Shown here: piece after piece, positions 1-10,336 of the stretch
Layout: every line of letters begins with the position of its first letter
How positions within the stretch are numbered: the first letter of the stretch is position 1
Source of the DNA: Paralithodes platypus
Lineage: Eukaryota > Arthropoda > Malacostraca > Decapoda > Lithodidae
Assembly (NCBI GenBank): GCA_032716605.1
Contig: CM064519.1
Location: 15,467,166-15,531,165 of the forward strand
Length of the DNA stretch: 64,000 nt
Reading direction: 5' to 3'
Translations under genes and position numbers: made by a program
The notes under the pieces: model-generated
Seen by the model: the letters and a program-made list of their open reading frames with translations, nothing else
Database searches by the model: none
Told to the model about the DNA's origin: nothing

Positions 1-196
1 CTCATTCGTATGCAGATTTTATAACGTTCGGTTTATAAATATGGCGATTTTAAAACCTATCGCTCCATTTCTTTGTCAATATTAAAACCTTTCGTGCCAT
101 TAAGGCGTCGATTTTATCCTGGCTTAAAATATCAAAACTAATGGGGCTAAACTTGAGATAAAAGGGGGTCCAGAAAAACGAACCATACCCCCTTAA
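1..196 (+). mobile_element. Family A TTAA element, internally rearranged, cut by window edge
   Basis: The first ~125 bases read in the forward sense of family A (poly-T rich arms, then the start of the core near TCGATTTTATCCTGGC). After that the sequence flips to the reverse-complement arm and ends in CCCCCTTAA. The internal hairpin core is missing, so this is a foldback deletion derivative. It shares its terminal TTAA with the next copy. Confidence 0.6.
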
Positions 197-523
197 GGGG
201 AGATATCCACTTGAGGGATTTTTTCTTGACTCCTTTCTCCCTCATGTTTAGCCCCATTGTTTTCCTAATGTTAAGACGTTCGCCCCATTATTTTGACGAT
301 TTTAAGAACTTTCAACCCATTTCTGTCAATTTTAAGACCTTTCGTGCCATTTAGGTGTCGATTTTATCCTGGCGAGCGATAGCGAGCCTGTAATTTAAGA
401 GGAACCGGCTTTCAGCCGGGGCATTAATTTTTCTACCGAATACTGTACATATTTATCTTGAAAGGGGCTCAAGGGGGTGTAATCTTAAGCTATCTACGGA
501 ACAAACTAAAAACCTCCCTTTAA
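193..523 (+). mobile_element. Family A TTAA element (piggyBac-like MITE), complete
   Basis: Starts TTAAGGGGAGA and ends CCTCCCTTTAA. It has the family order: arm with TTTAGCCCCATT, core CTGGCGAGCGATAGCGAGCC, a hairpin around CCGGCTTTCAGCCGG, ACCGAAT..TGTACA, then the AAGCTATC.. right arm. No transposase is encoded. Insertion at TTAA is the known habit of piggyBac elements; assignment to that superfamily is inference from the target site only. Confidence 0.75.
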
Positions 524-635
524 TGTATGGGGAAGTGTATCTCTTCTCCACCAATCCTGGGGGGAGGGGGGGGGGGGTAGCAGAAGGATCTGGATCCTCC
601 AAAAAAGTCTGGAAGTACATTCGATCTTACAAGCA

Positions 636-960
636 AGAAACGCGGCGGTCGAGTGGAGAGCACGCTCACGTGTAAATCTGTTTGACCTGGGTTCGATTCC
701 AGCCAAGGCGGACATATTTAGTGGGTGTGGTAGTACGTCCTAGCGTGTTTCAAATGCTCGCACCCAGTCAGGGGACACCTCGACGATGTATACAGACTAA
801 TAACACAAACAACAAAGTCACTTCAACAGCATTTTCTCTCTCCAACACCACTTCTCCCCTCTTCACACTCTTCGAAAAGTAAGAAAGTAGATACGAGGTG
901 CTGTTGTAAAGGCTAATCCCAAAATGACCTGACCTGACCTGAAGGAGGCACACTTTCAGA
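636..960 (+). mobile_element. tRNA-derived SINE-like unit
   Basis: Bases ~640-710 contain an A-box-like GGTCGAGTGGAGAGCACGC and a clear B-box GGGTTCGATTCC at the spacing of a tRNA promoter. A non-tRNA body follows, ending in three tandem TGACC pentamers near 925-940. The acceptor stem does not pair well, so I call a SINE rather than a functional tRNA gene. The 3' limit is approximate. Confidence 0.55.
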
Positions 961-1317
961 TGATTGTTGGTCTGACTATTGACTGTAGTTTCCTTCTTGA
1001 AACAAACAGGATTCATATACAATGTTTCTTGGGGTAATACAATACTTCAACTCTTCAAAACTTATAGAACAAAAATTATATCCAATCCATGTAAGATAAA
1101 CTATTTTAATTGCAAAATAACTAGAAAGTACTTATAAATATTTGTAAAGCAAGGATAAAAATAATGTATATTACCGTCTCGCTGATCTGGCGGCAGGTCA
1201 TCTAAGCTGTTCCTCTCTGAAACGGGAAATAAGTAGATTATAAACTAATATGACTGTACAGTATATATACATAATACAACAAGTGTCATTAACAATAGGT
1301 TGCATATAGTATTTACG
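961..1317. other. No recognisable feature
   Basis: AT-rich sequence with stops in all frames. I see no repeat family member or gene here. Confidence 0.5.
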
Positions 1318-1460
1318 GGTACATTTTTCTACCGAAAAATTTAAAAATTTATCTTAGAAGAGGGTCTATGGGGTGTTTTTTCAAGCTTGATGGAGGTTTA
1401 ACGAGGAAACTCAAAAATAATTACATAAATACATAGTGAAAAAAACAAGCACTACCCCCT
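1318..1460 (+). mobile_element. Family A element, right half only
   Basis: Begins at the CATTTTTCTACCGAAAAAT inverted repeat of the family A core and runs through AAGCTTGATGGAGG to CCCCCTTAA. The left arm and the GCGAGC core are missing. Confidence 0.65.
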
Positions 1461-1682
1461 TAATTTAAGCCGGTATCACACGAGAACTTTTATAGTCAAC
1501 ATTGGATGTCAACATTTTCTGACAACTATATGGAATATTTAGCACTAGTATCGGAAACTAGACTGATGATAGATTAATTTAGACAACCGAAATATTTTTT
1601 ATGTTGACCACATAAGCTGCCAAACCAGTGTTGAGGATAAATGTAGAGTGAAAAAGCTCTCGTGTGCTACCGGCTTTAACAT
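1458..1682. mobile_element. Foldback element with GCCGGTA..CACACGAGA termini
   Basis: About 24-bp imperfect terminal inverted repeats: AAGCCGGTATCACACGAGA on the left and TCTCGTGTGCTACCGGCTTT on the right. TTTAA lies on both sides, compatible with a TTAA target. The roughly 170-bp interior has no coding content. Single copy in this window. Confidence 0.6.
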
Positions 1683-1726
1683 CCAATGAAATATAAAGCC
1701 ACACTACGTTCTGCATGGAGCCAAAT

Positions 1727-2280
1727 TCAGCGGTTCCGTATATATTGGCTCCGAAATACGAGCTAATTTATTCAGACAGTGGCGGGCGATATTTTGTTTT
1801 CCGTGCGGTTTTCTACCCGCAATATTTAATCCCTTAGCAACTAATTCCTCGATAGTTAAGGGGATTTTTTTTTAGTTTGTTCCCTAAACCTCCATGAAGC
1901 TTAAAATTACACTCCCTAAACCTCCTTTCAAGATAAATGTGTACATTTTTCGGTAGAAAAATTTCCCGGCCATAGGCCGGCTCCTCTTAAATTACAGGCT
2001 CGCTATCGCTCGCCAGGAAAAAATCGATACCTAATTAGCAGGAAAGGTCTTAAAATTGACAGAAATGAGGCGAAAGATCATAAATCGCCAAACTAATGGA
2101 GCTATAGATGAGGGAGAAGGGGGTCTACAAAAGCCACATAATTCCCCTTAATTCAGCGGTTCCGTATAAATTATATTGGCTCCGAAATACGAGCTAATTT
2201 ATTCAGACAGTGGCGGGCGATATTTTGTTGTCGGTGTGTGTTCTACCCACTATCGATGCTGGCTGTTATTTTGGTATCAC
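1727..2280. repeat. Direct duplication flanking a family A element
   Basis: The segment starting TTCAGCGGTTCCGTATA at ~1727 recurs at 2151, with about 90 bp of near identity (GGCTCCGAAATACGAGC, CAGTGGCGGGCGATATTTTG). A family A element sits exactly between the two copies. Confidence 0.8.
1856..2151 (-). mobile_element. Family A TTAA element, complete
   Basis: Reverse orientation, TTAAGGGGATTT to ATTCCCCTTAA. Carries the ACATTTTTCGGTAGAAAAAT inverted repeat, the GGCCATAGGCCGG hairpin and the GGCTCGCTATCGCTCGCC core. Confidence 0.8.
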
Positions 2281-2417
2281 ACCCTGCATATATAATAGTT
2301 TTTTTTATTCTAGTCTTTGTTATTCTATTTATGGAATAGTAATGCAAAGTCACGAGTATGAACAGTTGGAATGGATTTGCTAAGAAATGCGTGTAGAGTT
2401 CGAAGAATAGACAAAGT

Positions 2418-2690
2418 AAGAAGTGTGAACATAAGGGAGGCATGTGGAGTTAAGAAGTGTGAACATAAGGGAGGCATGTGGAGTTAAGAAGTGTGAACAT
2501 AAGGGAGGCATGTGGAGTTAAGAAGTGTGAACATAAGGGAGGCATGTGGAGTTAAGAAGTGTGAACATAAGGGAGGCATGTGGAGTTAAGAAGTGTGAAC
2601 ATAAGGGAGGCATGTGGAGTTAAGAAGTGTGAACATAAGGGAGGCATGTGGAGTTCAGAAGTGTGAACATAAGGGAGGCATGTGGAGTGA
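2418..2690. repeat. 34-bp minisatellite, about 8 copies
   Basis: The near-perfect unit starts AAGAAGTGTGAACATAAG and ends GGCATGTGGAGTT. The last units merge into a LINE ORF fragment whose peptide reads SVNIREACGVKK, so the array grew out of LINE coding sequence. The 34-bp period shifts the frame in each copy. Confidence 0.9.
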
Positions 2691-2880
2691 AGAAGTCGGT
2701 AGAGCAAACGGTTGCAGAAAGTTTTCTCAGACGGTATGGTCACATGACAAGAATGCCTGAAGAAAGAATAGTTAAAATGATCTATGTCAGTGAAGTAGAA
2801 GGAAGAAGAAGGCGTGGAAAGCCGAGAAGAAGATGGTATGATATGGTGTCAGAATGTGTGAAAAAGCGTGAAAAGTAAGT
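2690..2880 (+). pseudogene. 3' coding end of a non-LTR retrotransposon (RTE-like)
   Basis: Translation gives a C-terminal LINE tail: RRYGHMTRMPEERIVK followed by SEVEGRRRRGKPRRRW. This matches the layout W-F-GH-ERM..R..K..Y..EVEG..GRGR..RW seen in the two RTE-like LINE copies near 53 kb and 57.5 kb. Only the last ~75 codons remain, so this is a strongly 5'-truncated copy. Confidence 0.75.
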
Positions 2881-2884
2881 AAGA

Positions 2885-3440
2885 TTATTTTGCCACAGTA
2901 AATTACATCATGATATTACATTCATTGTTTATCAGTGACAGAGCCCATTAAATAGTAAATATTTTTGATAGGCTCTTTACAAATAGTTATCTGAGTAGGC
3001 AGAAGATTACAACATAATCAGTGCGATGGTAAAACAAAATAAAAATACATAATAGTGATTAACAAAATAATCAAAGATTTTGCAAGATTATAATATGAAT
3101 ATAAAATATATTGATTATTATGATATATTAAGCTTATGCACGCTAATTTAATATAAAAGGGAATGCTTGAAGCAAAAAAATTAGCATATGGAGCAAAACA
3201 AATAGCAAACGACAGGAATGAATGGAGGAAGTTTGTTATAGAGAGTGCATGAAGGTCTCTGGACCCTTTTAAATGACAAACCTGGAAGGTCTTTATCCCA
3301 GTTGTTGATGTGAAGAGACCTTGTCCGGTAGTATAACATCTGAGGTGAAGCCATTGATTTCGGGGGCTGATGAGTGATTGGTGCTTCTGAATGCTTGTGT
3401 GGTTGAGTATACATGGGTACCTGTGACAGTAGAGATGACA
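2885..3440. other. AT-rich spacer without recognised feature
   Basis: 2885-3180 is very AT-rich. 3180-3440 contains a long minus-strand open frame with no family resemblance beyond its LINE part, which is annotated next. Confidence 0.4.
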
Positions 3441-3650
3441 AAGTGTATGTGTGTATTTGTTTGTCTATGTGGATGAGGGAGACAAAATAGCAATACTGCC
3501 TGTGACGAGTGCTTCCCCTAGAGTTGAAAGAGTGACAGGGCCACAATCAAGGTATATTCGAGCCTTAACGCCTGGACACAGCAATATAATTCATAGGATG
3601 ATGGAAAGGTGGATTCAGGGAGAGAGTTCCAGAGATTGGGAATATCGTTT
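3441..3650 (-). pseudogene. Jockey-like LINE, 3'-end fragment
   Basis: On the minus strand this matches the 3' end of the LINE at 59.9-61.3 kb: CCCTGTCACTCTTTCAAC, then the Cys/Leu/Pro coding tail that ends in a phrase like LLCLPHPH.. next to GTCTCCCTCATCCACATAG. The middle of the match is diverged (AACGCCTGGACACAGC). Typical 5'-truncated LINE debris. Confidence 0.7.
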
Positions 3651-3984
3651 CACTACCTTCTTTATATACCTTCATTATACACCTTATAGTATTCTATTTC
3701 CGTCGTTTACTTTCGCTCTCCATCAGTCTGTACATATTATTCTATTCATATATATTTTTATTTCGCACTCCATCAATCTACTGTATGTCTATCAGAGCAA
3801 GTAAATCTCTATCTATTAGGGCACTTAAGGGAGGAGGGTTATTGGTCGATTTATGTATGTATTTACAATATTTTTTAGTTACCTCTCTAGAAAGAAAAAC
3901 ATCTTGCAGATAAATTTGAACACATGACCAAGATTGATATTCATTTATCGAATAATGGATATTAATCTAAGTGAAACACACTAT

Positions 3985-4218
3985 TGTTCGTGGGTGTACA
4001 CTTGGTCAAAAAAGTATCTGCACCCATACGCTGATCATCTGGTGTGTACAGCTCGATAGGGTTGGCACCTCTGCCTGCAGCTATATCCATGTGTCAGAGA
4101 GGATCGTCTCTGACACATGGATATAGTTGCAGGCAGGGGTGACAACCCTACCGAGCTGTACACATCAGATAATCAGCGTAGGAGTGCAGATAATTATTTG
4201 ACCGAGTGTACATTCATT
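3985..4218. mobile_element. Near-perfect palindromic Tc1/mariner-like foldback element
   Basis: The whole ~230-bp element is an inverted repeat centred at 4100-4105 (GGATCG). The inner arm TCTCTGACACATGGATATAG pairs perfectly with its partner. The outer ends read TGTACACTTGGTCAAA and TTTGACCGAGTGTACA. These termini look like Tc1-type ends, but I cannot prove the superfamily. Confidence 0.75.
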
Positions 4219-4595
4219 CATTACACTCCAGGCCACCGTAGATTAAATTTTAAGTTAGCAGTAGCAAAGGTCCCGAGATTAAAAGGTCACTTGGACAGCT
4301 TCCTCTTGCAGGGTACGAGAGCTCTTTAGGTCATCTTTGTTAGCAGTGTTGGATAACTCCTTCAAATGTCACACTGCTTGGACCCTACAGTTAGTGTGTG
4401 TGTGTACTTACTCTAGTTGTACTTACTCTAGTTGTATTGCGGGAGTGAGCATGCTCGTTATTTCCCGCCTCCTATATGTGTAGGTGTTATATGTATCGTT
4501 GGAATGGCTGTGGATGTGTGTGTAGTCTGTATTTTTAGCCAATTGGCGACATCGGAAACGAAGGCTTAGGGTGGATCTGTATGGTACCATTCTCA
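4219..4595. other. No recognisable feature
   Basis: Unique-looking sequence with a short internal duplication (ACTTACTCTAGTTGT twice near 4410-4435). No gene seen. Confidence 0.4.
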
Positions 4596-4861
4596 CTATA
4601 GACGGTACCGTCTCGCCCGAAGGCTTAGGTAGCCATCAGCTTAGGTGAACCATATGATACCCATCTCGCCTTGTACCATTTTTGCCAACCCCAGATGGGA
4701 CGTCACAACGTCGTCCACTTATTCCAGGTACCTATTTACAGCTAGGTGAACTGAGGCTAACACATGAAAGGAGACAAGCCCAATTTGTCTCCGCCCGGCC
4801 GGGGGATTGAACCCCCGACCCCTCGTGTGTGAGACGAGAGCGCTACCTACTAGGCTACGGG

Positions 4862-4866
<5 letters not shown>
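4596..4866 (-). mobile_element. tRNA-derived SINE
   Basis: On the minus strand the head at 4863-4797 reads CCCGTAGCCTAGTAGGTAGC (A box) and GGGGGTTCAATCCCCC (B box) around a loop TCTCACACACGA like that of a Val/Glu-type tRNA. A ~200-bp non-tRNA body follows (CCTGGAATAAGTGGACGACG, then GACGGTACCGTC). The tRNA 5' side abuts a TG microsatellite. Confidence 0.75.
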
Positions 4867-4947
<81 letters not shown>

Positions 4948-4960
4948 GCGTGTGCGTGCG
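4863..4960. repeat. (TG)n microsatellite
   Basis: About 40 TG units decaying into GCGTGTGCGTG. Open frames here are repeat translations, not genes. Confidence 0.97.
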
Positions 4961-4999
4961 TGTGTGTGTACAGTACGTTTACCAGGGAATATGTGTGTG

Positions 5000-5310
5000 T
5001 ATGTACTGTAGGTTAGTGAGTGTGTATGTATGGTTCGTGAATGTGTATGTTGGTTCGTGAATGTGTATGTAGATTCGTGAGAGTGTATGTAGATTAGTGA
5101 GTGTATACTGTATGTAGGTCCGTGAGTGTGTATGTAGGTTCGAGAGTGTATATGTAGGTTCGAGAGTGTGTATGTAGGTTCGAGAGTGTGTATGTAGATT
5201 AGTGAGTGTGTATGTAATAATAATAATATTTATTCAGTTAGCATTTTACATAATGCTACGTAGGTTCGTGTATATGTAGATTAGTGAGTGTGTATGTATG
5301 GAAGCGTCTC
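5000..5310. repeat. Degenerate ~20-bp minisatellite
   Basis: Units of the form GTGAGTGTGTATGTAGGTTC, about 12 copies, interrupted at 5216-5268 by an AATAATAATATTTATTCAG insert. Probably derived from the adjoining TG tract. Confidence 0.8.
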
Positions 5311-5621
5311 TGTCAATCTAACTTAGCATAAATCCCTAGCAAGGCCATCTACAGGGATCTCTATTAACTCGTCAGCCTACATTTACATATAGCCAATACT
5401 ACGATGGCGTCAGGGGGGAGAAGGACCAATGATTACGAGTTACTCTAATATGGAAGGAACGCGAGAAAAGTGAAGAGTAATTTTTAACGTAGTCAATGTT
5501 TGTTTTAGGTTGTAAAGGGTGAAGACTGTCTTGCTTACTTGAACTGCTACGGAGACATAAGATGAAGTACTCAAGTGTAAAGATTGTGTGAATATAACTT
5601 TAGCTAATGGGAGTCGGTTAA

Positions 5622-5740
5622 ATTTGACAAATAAATGGGACGAAAGGTCTTAAAATTGCCAAGCTAATAGGGCGAACGTCGTAAAATCTCAAAACGTATA
5701 GGGCTAAGCATGAGGGAGTAGCGTTGAGAGCCCCCATAAT
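5622..5740 (-). mobile_element. Family A element fragment
   Basis: Contains GACGAAAGGTCTTAAAATTG, then GGCTAAGCATGAGGGAG, the left arm of family A read in reverse. The core and the other arm are absent. Confidence 0.65.
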
Positions 5741-5855
5741 GAAAGTGACACCAAGGTAGGCTAGGTATATACGAATAGTTGTACACTAAATAATTAATAG
5801 CTTTCTTCCGAGATCTTATGATGTGTGAGGCGCGAGTAGGAGATGAAGCTATCCA

Positions 5856-6242
5856 TTAAGGGAGCCCACTTCGCTTTTTTTTTATCTTTCTCTCCCTCTC
5901 TCTTTGGCTTGTATCCATTCGGTCCCATTCAGCCTACTGTTTTAAAACGTTTACCCCCATCCAGGTGTCAAATTTTTCCTGGCGAGCGGTAGCGAGCCAT
6001 CATATATATATTTTTGCTTTGACAGCAAGCTAAATTTGTAAATTTTTCGATAGAAACATTTCTCAGGCGAAGCCGGATTTCTCCATACAATGCTGGCTCG
6101 CTATCGCTCGCCAGGAAAAAATCGACACCTGGATGGGGATAAACGTCTTAAAAAAAAGTTGGCTGAATGGGGCCGAATGGATACACGCCAGGGAAAGAGA
6201 GAAAAGGAGAAAAGATAAAAACAAAACGGTGACCCCCCTTAA
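5856..6242. mobile_element. Family B TTAA foldback element
   Basis: TTAAGGGAGCCCACTTCG to GACCCCCCTTAA. The two arms are inverted copies of TGTATCCATTCGGTCCCATT..GACGTTTACCCCCATCC. Each arm carries the GGCGAGCG-GTA/ATA-GCGAGCC motif, with GGCGAAGCCGG in the centre. No ORF. Confidence 0.8.
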
Positions 6243-6760
6243 TATTCTGCCCTATAGTGAGTGTGTGGTTAGTAGGATATATGGTGGATAGAGGCTAGGG
6301 TGGCACCATTATACTGTCGCGGTAATACAGACGAATGGATAGCGTATAATGAAACTTGGAGAGCTGGCTTAGGGGTACGGGCGCTTCGAGGATTTATTAT
6401 TTAATTCTTCCAGTTCTGCAGGGAGAGGGGTTATATACTTACACATAGACTCACTCTCTCTCTCTCACACGCAAACACCCACACACATACGCACGCAGAC
6501 ACAATCACCACCCCACACAAACACCCACCCACCAAACGAACACCCACCCACCCACACCCATATAACCCCCCCCCCCCCCACACACACACACACACACACG
6601 GGGTGCTTATCTACAACGAACACTGTACCAAATATAGCTCTGAGAGTGACAACAGGTTATACAGCATAAATCCCGAAAATAACTATGACTTAAAATGACT
6701 CATACGACTATCTTGATACACTACATGGAGAGGGCCTTCTTAAGCTCATGTAAATCATTC
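6243..6760. other. CA/C-rich low-complexity stretch, otherwise featureless
   Basis: 6450-6600 is a run of CACACA and CCCACC with a C13 tract. The remainder shows no recognisable feature. Confidence 0.5.
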
Positions 6761-6994
6761 ATAGTCTATTCCCTATAAAGCTATACAAAATGTCAGAGTT
6801 TAACCCCAAGCGTCTTGTAACTAAAAAAGTACCTTAATAATCGAATTGATATTGATAGCATTTGGGGATAATCAACCGAATTATACTGTAAGTGCGGAAA
6901 TTTACAACTCGTTTGCTCTAGTATTTTATTTTAAATTTAAATAGGTAATGTAGCAACAAATCTGGTCTTGCTACATCGCATAGACTATAATAGT
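6761..6994. mobile_element. Family D foldback element, diverged
   Basis: Starts CATAGTCTATTCCCTATA and ends GCATAGACTATAATAG. The inside keeps the family D landmarks CTTGTAACTAAAAAAG.., ATCGAATTGATATTGATAGC and TTTACAACTCGTTTGCTCTAG. Confidence 0.6.
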
Positions 6995-7768
6995 AATTAT
7001 AGTAAAAACGACCAAATATAAAGTATTGTTTCACCTTCCAACAGCGGCTACATTGAAAATGTTTTGTTTATTTCACTTCCGTTTAGCAATTTGTCTTTTG
7101 GGCGACCTAGATGTGTGTGAATTTGTGTTTTGTTTTTGTGTTTTTATTTGTCTATTTTTCTATTTACTATTTGTTTTGTTAGTATTTAGCTAGCTAGATA
7201 TAATTTGTGAATGTGGCCAGCGTATTCTAAAAATGTGCTCAAACTCCAAAATAAAAGTGCCTGTGAATATGTCATCAAAAAGGGAAACATTTCTAATCTG
7301 ATAGTATTTTCACGTCCGCTGAGCTGCTGAAAAACGTTGGCCTAAAAATACATATTTTCTTGGTGTGACAGTTTTCACATGTCCAAGCAAAAGTGTTGGA
7401 ACAACGAGAGTTTTGTCAAGCAACAAACGGGGGAATAATGTTCTATATTTTGAAACCAACAATTGTGGTAGTTTCTCTCTAAACTCTACACCAATTAATG
7501 GATCATAGATGTGAAAGCATTGAGATTCGCTCTGGATATCTTTCCATTTAGCTGCGATTGCATCTTATATTTATCATTGTTAATGTAGTTTCTTAAACTT
7601 GGACAGGTGCAAGTCTCTCAAAAGAGTAGAATCATCATGAGAATAAATGAGAAAAGTTTACCAATTCTCTGTTATGTCCAAATTGCTTGTGAACATATAA
7701 TTTCAGAATGTCAAAAGGTATCTAATTCGTATAGTAATTACTGTATATTATACTGGATATCATTTAAA
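6995..7768. other. No recognisable feature
   Basis: AT-rich unique sequence with stops in all frames. I see no repeat or gene. Confidence 0.5.
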
Positions 7769-8099
7769 GTTTAAGGAGAGTTTTTTAGTTTGCTCCCTAG
7801 ACCTGCATCAAACTTAAATTTACAACCCCTCGAGGCATAGAACTCTTTTCAAGATAAATTTGTATTTTTTGTCGGTAGAAAAATTACCCGGCCCAAGGCC
7901 GGTTCCTCTTAAATTACAGGCTCGCGATAATCGACACCTAAATGGCACGAAAGATCTTAAAATTGAAAAAATGGGGCGTAAGTTCATAGCATCGCCAAAC
8001 TAATGGGGCGAACGTCTTAAAATCTCAAAAACAATGGGCTAAACATAAGGGAGAAAAGGGTTCAGAAAAATATCCCTCAAGTGGAAATCTGCCCTTAGA
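7769..8099 (-). mobile_element. Family A element, ends decayed
   Basis: Reverse orientation: GAGAGTTTTTTAGTTTGCTCCC, ATTTTTTGTCGGTAGAAAAAT, GGCCCAAGGCCGG, then a shortened core (GGCTCGCGATAATCGACACC; half of the GCGAGC pair is lost) and CTCAAGTGGAAATCTGCCC. Confidence 0.75.
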
Positions 8100-8167
8100 C
8101 AATGGCGCCTTACTCGTGTTACTGTGGCTACATTTAGATATTGGATATACCGGTAGCTTAGGATGGA

Positions 8168-8512
8168 TCTTTAACAACCAATACAGTCACATCTTTATCT
8201 ATCTTTAACAACCAATACAGTCACATCTTTATCTATCTTTAACAACCAATACAGTCACAGCTTTATCTATCTTTAACAACCAATACAGTCACATCTTTAT
8301 CTATCTTTAACAACCAATACAGTCACATCTTTATCTATCTTTAACAACCAATACAGTCACATCTTTATCTATCTTTAACAACCAATACAGTCACATCTTT
8401 ATCTATCTTTAACAACCAATACAGTCACATCTCTATCTATCTTTAACAACCAATACAGTCACATCTTTATCTATCTTTAACAACCAATACAGTCACATCT
8501 TTATCTATCTTT
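8168..8512. repeat. 34-bp minisatellite, 10 copies
   Basis: Unit ATCTTTAACAACCAATACAG + TCACATCTTTATCT, almost invariant, with only a few single-base changes (for example CACAGC, ATCTCT). Recent amplification. Confidence 0.95.
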
Positions 8513-8529
8513 TCACATCGGCTGATTCC

Positions 8530-8596
8530 TTCTAAACTTTATAATATCGTCTAGTAATTGCCAGATTAACTAAAACCCTAATGTACTGAAAAGGTT
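8530..8596. mobile_element. Family C fragment
   Basis: Contains ATATCGTCTAGTAATTGCCAG and ends GTACTGAAAAGGTTAA, the right arm of a family C foldback element. Confidence 0.5.
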
Positions 8597-8695
8597 AACG
8601 CTACATTTTAACAACTAAGTGAACGAACTTTTATTTATCGGTACAAAATGCGAGGAATGTGTTGTAATATTTGTCAACACATACCACGGTGGATT

Positions 8696-9142
8696 AATTG
8701 AATGCAAGGAGTATTTCAACATGCCTAAAAGCTTAATGGGAGATGGGCGTATTTATTTCATCATTTATTTAGCCTTATATTGTTTTATTATTTTCCTTCC
8801 TTAACCTCCCTCAAATTAAACAAAACAAACATTAGATCCCCCTTGTAGATTAATGTGTACATTTTTCGGTAGAAAAATTTCCAGGCTAAAGGCCAATTCT
8901 TCCAAAATTACAGACTTACTATCGTTCGCCAGGAAAATAAATCGATACCTAAATAGCACAAATGGTCTTAATATTGACAAAGAAATGGGGCGAATGGTCT
9001 TAAAATCGACAAACGTATGGGGCAAACATCTTAAAATCTGAAAACTAATGGGGCTAAGCATGAGGAAGAAGGTGGTCCAGCAAAAGCGACTACCTCCCCC
9101 TTAATTGAATTCAAGGAGAATTTCAACATGCTTAAAAGCTTA
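8696..9142. repeat. 39-bp direct repeats flanking a family A element
   Basis: TTGAATGCAAGGAGTATTTC (8697 onward) recurs as TTGAATTCAAGGAGAATTTC (9104 onward), both followed by AACATGC.TAAAAGCTTA. The family A element lies exactly between them. Confidence 0.8.
8731..9104 (-). mobile_element. Family A TTAA element
   Basis: TTAATGGGAGATGGGCG to CCTCCCCCTTAA. It has an AT-rich right-arm extension, ACATTTTTCGGTAGAAAAATT, a degraded hairpin GGCTAAAGGCC and TACTATCGTTCGCCAGG. Confidence 0.75.
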
Positions 9143-9178
9143 CTAAGTTTAATCCAGGATATAAATTATACAAGTGAG

Positions 9179-9406
9179 TTAACCCGTTCTGTACCATCGA
9201 TGTCTTTTTAACTTTATTCTAGCTAGGTTTAGACGATTTTGTGGTAGTAAAAAGGGTTAAGTAAGCTAGCTCGAAACCTGTTAATTACTGGATGCACTTT
9301 TTAAACTTCATTAATCTTCATTAATTCGTTGAATATCGTCTAATAATAGCCAGAATAATATCTAGAATAGACAAGACAAATATCTTCACCCGAACTGAAA
9401 GGGTTA
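9179..9406. mobile_element. Family C TTAA foldback element
   Basis: TTAACCCGTTCTGTACCATCGATGTC to CCCGAACTGAAAGGGTTAA. The arms contain the paired motifs TAGACGATTTTGTGG / GAATATCGTCTAATAATAGCC. Confidence 0.75.
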
Positions 9407-9423
9407 ACTTAATCCTATCAATA

Positions 9424-9530
9424 ACATTATATATATATATATATATAGATATATATATATATATATACCGGTATATATACACTATATATATATACCGGTA
9501 TATATATATATTTTATATTTATATATTTAT
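9424..9530. repeat. (TA)n microsatellite with CCGG interruptions
   Basis: Alternating TA broken by ACCGGT at two places; self-complementary. Confidence 0.95.
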
Positions 9531-9744
9531 TGTTTTGTTTTTGCTACAAGGTTAGAAAGGTCCTCTATCATTGAACGCAGTGAAGTCGCTCACATTTATT
9601 ATAACGTATTTATCAATACAGGTGTCTTTCAAGAGAGCCATGGCACTAAAAAGGCTCAGCCAGCAACTTGTATAATAATGTAAGTAACAATTATTATCAA
9701 CATATGTTAGACTAAATATAGTAATATCAATCAGTATAAAAATA

Positions 9745-9840
9745 AATAAATATCAATTAACCTTTTACTTGATGCAGACCCCTTGTAAACTTTTAAACAT
9801 CTTCTAATAATAGCCACACTAAAATGTATACAATGCGTCA
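9745..9840. mobile_element. Family C fragment
   Basis: TTAACCTTTTACTTGATGCAG..TAAACATCTTCTAATAATAGCC resembles the central part of family C. The edges are unclear. Confidence 0.4.
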
Positions 9841-9889
9841 GTAACAAGGATTACTGTACATATCGTGCAGGATTTGTTATTTTGATTTC

Positions 9890-10125
9890 AATATATACTG
9901 TACTCGGCTACTATAAATATTTCAATATATACTGTACTCGGCTACTATAAATATTTCAATATATACTGTACTCGGCTACTATAAATATTTCAATATATAC
10001 TGTACTCGGCTACTATAAATATTTCAATATATACTGTACTCGGCTACTATAAATATTTCAATATATACTGTACTCGGCTACTATAAATATTTCAATATAT
10101 ACTGTACTCGGCTACTATAAATATT
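9890..10125. repeat. 34-bp minisatellite, 7 copies
   Basis: Unit ATTTCAATATATACTGTACT + CGGCTACTATAAAT, essentially perfect. Third unrelated array in the window with a 34-bp period. Confidence 0.95.
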
Positions 10126-10149
10126 TAAACACATAAATAAATAAATATA

Positions 10150-10336
10150 ATACTCCCTTACATTTATTCCTGGGGTTAGTGTGCTCCCTAGAACTTTATC
10201 ATGCTAAATAATATACATCCCCAAGACGCTCCTTTGAGATAAATTTGTACATTTTTAGGTAGAATATTATCCCGACCGAAGGCCGGTTACTCCTAAATTA
10301 CAGTCTCTCTATCGCTCGCCAGGGAAAAATCGACAC
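10150..10336 (-). mobile_element. Family A element, truncated at the core
   Basis: Right arm and hairpin (CCGACCGAAGGCCGG), then CTATCGCTCGCCAGGG..ATCGACAC. It stops abruptly at ~10335 against an unrelated GC-rich segment. Confidence 0.7.

Noticed and set aside
4797..4866. Functional tRNA (Val/Glu-like)
   Set aside because: It continues into a long SINE body and its 5' side ends in a TG microsatellite; no proper acceptor stem.
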